Both the position numbers and the translations under genes were made by a program. The notes beneath the pieces are model-generated. The model was given only the letters and a program-made list of their open reading frames with translations. It had not been told where the DNA came from and did no database searches. DNA of 64,000 bases from JAHBVH01 sp034432375 (GTDB lineage: Bacteria; Chloroflexota; Anaerolineae; Caldilineales; Caldilineaceae): assembly GCA_034432375.1 (NCBI GenBank), contig DAOUCA010000107.1:1-64000 (forward strand), given 5' to 3'. Below, in pieces: positions 59,740-64,000 of this stretch (within the stretch, counting starts at the first letter, position 1; each line of letters begins with the position of its first letter).

Positions 59740-60318
59740 TTGAACAACCGCATAAAACAGTTAGCAAGAAGGATCGATCTTCTGGACATCGGCATCCGGA
59801 TTCGCAGCATCCGCACGCAACAACGGCGTACCCTCGAAGATGTTGCGCAGGTCTGTGAATGTTCTAAAAGTCTGCTCTCCAAAATTGAACGCGGCAAAGT
59901 AGTGCCGGCGTTGGCTACGCTCTCCAAAATTGCCAATGCACTCGGCGTACGTGTGTCGTCGTTGATGGAAGATGGCACCGATAGTGGTACCACTGTTACC
60001 CCCAATTTGCTCAATCGCCCCGATGCCTTTGTGACCACCGATAAAGGCTACAATATTCATGCCATTGCTCCCCATTTCATTGGCAAGAAGATGCAGCCGG
60101 TCTTGGTCTATGGCCGCAAAGGGGAAGTCAAACCACATTCAGTCTCCCACACTGGTGAAGAATTTATCATGGTGCTGGAAGGCGAAGTTACAGGTCAGAT
60201 TGGCAACGACCACTATCATCTCAAAGCGGGGGAAAGTGTCTATTTCCAATCAACTTCTGATCATGGTTTTATGCCCGTCACCGAATACGCCGTTTATCTG
60301 GATGTATTGGTCGAGTAG
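59740..60318 (+). CDS. XRE-family regulator with C-terminal cupin domain
   Basis: 192-aa transcription factor. HTH at about 22-76 (LEDVAQVCECSKSLLSKIERGKV is the helix-turn-helix, read in two parts). A cupin sensor occupies the last ~75 residues (HSVSHTGEEFIMVLEGEV; LKAGESVYFQSTSDHGF). Such regulators sense small metabolites and control adjacent catabolic or transport genes, here presumably the DapA-type gene and the Dpp-type importer. The start is uncertain: no ATG is in frame before the HTH. I chose the TTG at 59740; the frame is open back to 59581, inside the upstream gene. Confidence 0.85.
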   Translation: MNNRIKQLARRIDLLDIGIRIRSIRTQQRRTLEDVAQVCECSKSLLSKIERGKVVPALATLSKIANALGVRVSSLMEDGTDSGTTVTPNLLNRPDAFVTTDKGYNIHAIAPHFIGKKMQPVLVYGRKGEVKPHSVSHTGEEFIMVLEGEVTGQIGNDHYHLKAGESVYFQSTSDHGFMPVTEYAVYLDVLVE

Positions 60319-60399
60319 AGATTCGCAATAAGCACTAACCACTCCCCACGCATACGTTTTAAGCATTTCATAGAGATCCAACAATTCAAGGAGGAAGCT

Positions 60400-62376
60400 G
60401 TGAAGAGAAGCGCATTTTATGTAATGGTGTTGAGTTTGCTGTTTGTGGGACTCGCCGCTTGTTCTTCAGCCGCGCCGGCTGAAGAACAAGCGGCTGCTGT
60501 GCCGGCTGCCGCAGAACAAGCGGCTGCACCGGCCGCGGCCGGGTCAACCACGGGCGACGGGGCCTACCACGAAGCGCCGATGTTGGCGGAGATGGTTACC
60601 GCCGGCACCTTGCCGCCGCTGGAAGAGCGGCTCCCCGCCGATCCGTTGGTGGTGACGCCGCGCAACGAAGTTGGCACCTATGGCGGCGAGCAGCGGGGCG
60701 CAGCCTTTGGCCCACGCACCGGTCAGCTCGACACCGAAGCCCTACGGATGCAGAGTCTGCTCTTTATTGAGCCTGATTTGCAGAGTCTTTCGCCCAACAT
60801 TCTGGCCGCCTATGAAGCCTCTGCCGATAAGAAGAGTTGGACGCTCACCCTGCGCTCTGGCATGAAGTGGTCAGATGGCGAGCCCTTTACTGCTGACGAT
60901 TTCCTCTTTTGGTATGAGGATATTCTGCTCAACACCGACCTGACGCCGGCGATCTCAGCGGTCTACATGTCCGGTGATCAGCCGATGACGATGAGCAAAA
61001 TTGATGATGTCACGGTGCAAGTTGACTTTGCCGAGGCCAACCCCAACTTTGATCTGACGATGTCCAAGAGCCACTGGAACGACCGCATGTATGCGCCCAA
61101 GCACTATCTACAACAGTGGCACATTACCTACAATCCAGATGCCGAGGCATTGGCCAAATCGGAAAACTTTGAGACGTGGGTGCTCGCCTTCCAATACCAC
61201 GACGACAACTCGCAAGGGCAGCAGGATACGGCGCAGCCCGATGTGACGCCGTGGGTGTTGACCTCGATCGATGAGCTGGGCAACAAGCACTTTACCCGCA
61301 ACCCCTATTACTGGGCCGTTGACACCGCCGGCAATCAGCTCCCCTATATCGATAGCCAGGTCGCCGTGCTCGTGCAGGATGCCGAGGTGCGCACGCTGAA
61401 GTTCATCTCGCGCGAGCTCGACAATGCCGGCGAGAATCCGCTGCCCGTCAAGGATTATCCGCTCTACGTCGAAAATGAAGAGGCCGGCGACTACAAGGTT
61501 TATCTCTTTGACAACAGCCGTGGCAACGATGTCGGCGTCAGCTTTAATCAGACCCACAAAGACCCGGTACTCAAGGAAATCTTTCAGGATGTGCGCTTCC
61601 GCGAGGCGATGTCGCTGGCGATTGACCGCAACCAGATCAACGAGATCCTCTACTTCGGCCGCGCCAAGGTGCGCCAGGCGACGATCCCCGAATCGGTCTC
61701 CTTCTATGAGGATTGGATGGGCGAGTACTATATTGACTTTGATACAGAGAAGGCCAATGCGCTGCTCGATGAAATGGGCTTAACCTGGGACGATGCTCAC
61801 ACGGTGCGCATGCGTTCCGACGGCAAACCGCTCGAAATTGTGCTCGAATGCTGGGAAGAGTTCTGCCCACACTCGGAATTGATCGCCGAAATGTGGACGG
61901 CCGTCGGCGTCAAAACGACGATGAGTCAGATCGAACGCACCCTCTGGTTGGAGCGCAACCAAGCCAACGATGCCGACGCCTACGCCCACCCCTATGACTC
62001 GATCGCTGAGCCCAATCTGCGCGCCGCCAAGTGCAGCCGTTTCCGCCCAATGGGTAGCGACAGCTACGCGCCGCTCTGGCGCACCTGGTATAACACATCA
62101 GGTGCCGATGGCGAAGAACCTTCCGAAGCCAACCAGCAGATCGTCGCCCTCTGCGATCAATATGCCGGTGCCGAACCCGGTTCGGAAGCCTACATGACCG
62201 CTGGTTCCGAGATGGCCAAGCTCTACACCGAACAGCTCTACTCACTCGGCGTCTCCGTCGCCCCGCGCGTCATCATCATCTCCAACCGCCTCGGCAACAC
62301 CCCCACCGAAGGCATGTTCGCCGGCGACTACATGTTCTGGGTCCCCTACCGCGGCGACCAATGGTATGTGAAGTAG
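60400..62376 (+). CDS. ABC importer substrate-binding lipoprotein (SBP_bac_5)
   Basis: 658-aa extracellular solute-binding lipoprotein of the peptide/nickel/oligosaccharide family 5. The lipobox is LAAC (Cys21 after a hydrophobic signal). An Ala/Glu-rich tether (EEQAAAVPAAAEQAAAP) follows, then the family features: WTLTLRSGMKWSDGEPFTADD, HFTRNPYYW and FREAMSLAIDRNQINEIL. At 658 aa it is longer than typical DppA (~535) and matches the larger Chloroflexota/Thermotogota-type binding proteins for oligosaccharides or peptides. Start GTG 60400 with AAGGAGGAAG 5 nt upstream. It is the first gene of an importer operon. Confidence 0.93.
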   Translation: MKRSAFYVMVLSLLFVGLAACSSAAPAEEQAAAVPAAAEQAAAPAAAGSTTGDGAYHEAPMLAEMVTAGTLPPLEERLPADPLVVTPRNEVGTYGGEQRGAAFGPRTGQLDTEALRMQSLLFIEPDLQSLSPNILAAYEASADKKSWTLTLRSGMKWSDGEPFTADDFLFWYEDILLNTDLTPAISAVYMSGDQPMTMSKIDDVTVQVDFAEANPNFDLTMSKSHWNDRMYAPKHYLQQWHITYNPDAEALAKSENFETWVLAFQYHDDNSQGQQDTAQPDVTPWVLTSIDELGNKHFTRNPYYWAVDTAGNQLPYIDSQVAVLVQDAEVRTLKFISRELDNAGENPLPVKDYPLYVENEEAGDYKVYLFDNSRGNDVGVSFNQTHKDPVLKEIFQDVRFREAMSLAIDRNQINEILYFGRAKVRQATIPESVSFYEDWMGEYYIDFDTEKANALLDEMGLTWDDAHTVRMRSDGKPLEIVLECWEEFCPHSELIAEMWTAVGVKTTMSQIERTLWLERNQANDADAYAHPYDSIAEPNLRAAKCSRFRPMGSDSYAPLWRTWYNTSGADGEEPSEANQQIVALCDQYAGAEPGSEAYMTAGSEMAKLYTEQLYSLGVSVAPRVIIISNRLGNTPTEGMFAGDYMFWVPYRGDQWYVK

Positions 62377-62392
62377 GTAGATAGGTAAGTAG

Positions 62393-62506
62393 TACGACAA
62401 CGTTAAATTTCAATCAATAGACAGGATTTATAAGATTTACAAGATTTTCTTTCTGCTGTAGACATCCTGCAATTCCGTAAATCCTGTCTAATTTAACGTT
62501 GTCGTA
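62393..62506. repeat. 114-bp palindromic element, copy 2 (family C)
   Basis: TACGACAACGTTAAATTTCA at the left and AATTTAACGTTGTCGTA at the right are inverted. The interior shares ACAGGATTTATAAGATTTAC with 37455-37569. It sits within the importer operon, between binding protein and permease genes, followed by GTAGACAGG and GTTTCCCT tandem units to 62577. Confidence 0.85.
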
Positions 62507-62577
62507 GTAGACAGGTAGATAAGTAGACAGGTAGACACGTACTTGTTTCCCTGTTTCCCTGTTTCCCTGTTTCCCCA
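62507..62577 (+). repeat. Tandem arrays GTAGACAGG and TGTTTCCC
   Basis: About four degenerate 9-mers then four perfect CTGTTTCC units, ending just before the permease ribosome site (GGAGACC). Confidence 0.9.
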
Positions 62578-62591
62578 ATTCCGGAGACCCC

Positions 62592-63578
62592 ATGAAATAT
62601 TATCTCCTCCGCCGTTTTTTCTATATGGTCGTGCTGCTCTTTGCCGTTTCGGCCTTTTCGTTCTTTCTGATCGACCTGCCGCCGGGCGACTATTTGACTT
62701 CGTATGTGGCCAGCCTGCGCGATGCCCGGGGCAGCGAGATCGATCAGGCGGAGATCGAAGGGCTCAAGCAGCAGTATGGGCTGGATCAGACGATCTTTGT
62801 GCGCTATGGCAAGTGGATGCGCAATATGCTCAACGGCAATTTGGGGCGCTCGTTTGCCTGGAACCGTGAGGTGTCGGAGCTGATTCGCGAACGGCTCTGG
62901 ATCACCTTGTTGACCGCAGTCTTGACCCTCTTTGTCACCTATGCCGTGGCAATCCCAATTGGGATCTATTCGGCGACGCGCCAATATTCGCTTGGAGACT
63001 ATTTCTTTACGATTATTGGCTTTATGGGGCTGGCGATGCCGACCTTCTTTCTGGCGCTGGTGCTGATGTATTACATCAACCGCACCACTGGCTTTAGTGT
63101 GGGCGGTCTCTACTCGCCCGAATTTATGAATCAGCCAATGAACGCAGCCAAGTTTATCGATATGCTCAAACATATCTCGATTTTGGTCATTGCCGTGGGC
63201 ATGGCCGGCACCGCTAGTATCATTCGCATTATGCGCAGTGGCATTCTCGATGAACTGCAAAAACCCTACGTGATCGCCGCCCGGTCCAAGGGGTTGACTG
63301 AACTGCAACTGCTCTGGCGCTACCCCGTACGGCTGGCGCTCAACCCCATCGTCTCGACCATCGGCTGGATCCTGCCCAGCATCGTCTCCGGCGCCACGGT
63401 GACCGCGATTGTCATGAACATTCCGACCATCGGCGCGCTGCTCTACGAAGCGCTGCTGGCCCAGGATACCTATGTTGCCGCAGCCTCGATCATGCTGCTC
63501 TCCTTTATGACCGTGATCGGCATGTTCATTTCGGATCTGCTGTTGGCCGTGGTTGATCCGCGGATTCGCTTTACGTAG
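62592..63578 (+). CDS. ABC importer permease, DppB-type
   Basis: 328-aa inner-membrane permease with six spans. The first is LLRRFFYMVVLLFAVSAFSF, followed by an extended periplasmic loop with GLDQTIFVRYGKWM and GNLGRSFAWNREV, typical of DppB. The EAA loop that contacts the ATPase is AARSKGLTELQLLWRYPVRL. It pairs with the DppC-type permease beginning at 63702. Start ATG 62592 with GGAGA about 6 nt upstream. A repeat block separates it from the binding-protein gene but orientation and order fit one operon. Confidence 0.93.
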   Translation: MKYYLLRRFFYMVVLLFAVSAFSFFLIDLPPGDYLTSYVASLRDARGSEIDQAEIEGLKQQYGLDQTIFVRYGKWMRNMLNGNLGRSFAWNREVSELIRERLWITLLTAVLTLFVTYAVAIPIGIYSATRQYSLGDYFFTIIGFMGLAMPTFFLALVLMYYINRTTGFSVGGLYSPEFMNQPMNAAKFIDMLKHISILVIAVGMAGTASIIRIMRSGILDELQKPYVIAARSKGLTELQLLWRYPVRLALNPIVSTIGWILPSIVSGATVTAIVMNIPTIGALLYEALLAQDTYVAAASIMLLSFMTVIGMFISDLLLAVVDPRIRFT

Positions 63579-63680
63579 GGGAGGGGAAGTAGATAGGTAA
63601 ACAAGTAGACAAGTAAACAAGTAAACAAGTAAACACGTAAATAGTCAGTATCTACCTATCTACCGCTCTATCCCTCTACT
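63579..63680 (+). repeat. AAGTAAAC-type tandem array
   Basis: Five to six AAGTAAACA/AAGTAGACA 9-mers (63593-63640), followed by the inverted-sense CTACCTATCTACCGCTCTA stretch. It fills the gap between the two permease genes. Confidence 0.9.
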
Positions 63681-63701
63681 TTTACAACGAGAAAGGGACC
63701 C

Positions 63702-64000
63702 ATGACCGCAATTACCGCTGACAAGCTCCAACAACAAGAGCGGGACGACAAACTCTTTATTGCCACGCAGTGGACGTTAATGTGGCGCAAATTTCGCAAA
63801 CATAAGCTGGCGATGGTCGGCACGTGGGTCGTGATCTTTTTTTATCTGGTCGCGATCTTTGCCGAAGTCATTGCACCCCAGGATCCGCTTACCCGGTCGA
63901 CCGACTTTATCCATGTATCACCCCAAGCGATTCATCTCTTTGGGGGCCAGGGCATCCGCCCTTTTGTTTATGGCCTGACGGCAACCGAAGATCCCCGCAC
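63702..64000 (+). CDS. ABC importer permease, DppC-type (partial, runs off window)
   Basis: The first ~99 residues of the second permease. The cytoplasmic start is MTAITADKLQQQERDDK, then WTLMWRKFRKHKLAMVGTWV leads into the first span (VVIFFYLVAIFAEVIAP) and the periplasmic QDPLTRSTDF segment. The R-K-H-K-L-A-x-V-G pattern before span 1 is the DppC/OppC signature. Start ATG 63702 with AAAGGGA about 5 nt upstream. The 3' end and the ATPase genes are outside the window. Confidence 0.88.
   Translation, partial: MTAITADKLQQQERDDKLFIATQWTLMWRKFRKHKLAMVGTWVVIFFYLVAIFAEVIAPQDPLTRSTDFIHVSPQAIHLFGGQGIRPFVYGLTATEDPR

Noticed and set aside
1..64000. tRNA, rRNA or riboswitch genes
   Set aside because: I looked for T-arm-like GGTTCGAATCC, CCA ends, rRNA cores and T-box or SAM-type leaders (especially upstream of cysS) and saw none. 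A covariance-model scan would be needed to exclude them firmly.

Overview
The window looks like a chromosomal piece of a filamentous or Anaerolineae/Caldilineae-type Chloroflexota. This is an inference from gene content, not from a marker gene. The clues are several very large multidomain regulators (an AfsR/BTAD-type 1086-aa protein with its small partner protein, NB-ARC-type and XRE-type STAND-like ATPases), many ABC importers and carbohydrate or amide hydrolases, moderately high G+C, and gene borders full of short inverted and tandem repeats. No rRNA, tRNA, CRISPR array or transposase gene was found.

Layout. 0.3-2 kb: SGNH esterase and a cupin. 3.4-7.1 kb: a translationally coupled pair of ABC exporter half-transporters with complementary defects in their ATP sites. 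7.5-8.7 kb: dnaN with a clear terminator. 8.8-16 kb: a RspA/ManD-like dehydratase, a Nudix hydrolase, a PH-like membrane protein, an ATPase/winged-helix regulator, a zinc-ribbon membrane protein and an HtrA protease. 16-24.3 kb: the AfsR-like regulator, its small divergent partner, a decayed large surface-protein gene with G-tract frameshifts, and a GH95 fucosidase. 24.5-36.3 kb is an accessory, conflict or signalling region: a DJ-1-like protein, an NB-ARC regulator, a TPR protein flanked by two homologous small secreted-peptide loci, an XRE protein with a degenerate P-loop, and a two-gene unit in which a TCAD9/APH-like phosphotransferase overlaps a polytopic TPR membrane protein. At that junction is an A-AAA-AAG slippery heptamer.

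36.3-50.8 kb is housekeeping and metabolic: HpcH/HpaI aldolase, an orphan FAD + 2Fe-2S molybdo-hydroxylase subunit fusion, DUF3891, cysS, a luciferase-like monooxygenase, pyk, a ParB-like protein, a stand-alone GyrA C-terminal pinwheel and a membrane-bound lytic transglycosylase. 51-60.3 kb is mostly a minus-strand string of hydrolases (PFL/UPF0210 + ACT pair, nitrilase, AstE/AspA-type deacylase, creatininase-type amidohydrolase, ceramidase-like protein, DegT aminotransferase) with a relic sugar-permease C-terminus. It is followed by a divergent DapA-type lyase and an XRE-cupin regulator. 60.4-64 kb starts a Dpp/Opp-type ABC importer operon that runs off the window.

Most gene borders carry dispersed palindromic elements. 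At least five families recur within the 64 kb: an 82-90 bp element present four times (one copy split by a 265-bp insert), a 137-bp REP-like element, a 115-bp element, a ~100-bp element and a 42-bp element. None has a transposase here, so they look like MITE/REP passengers mobilised in trans.
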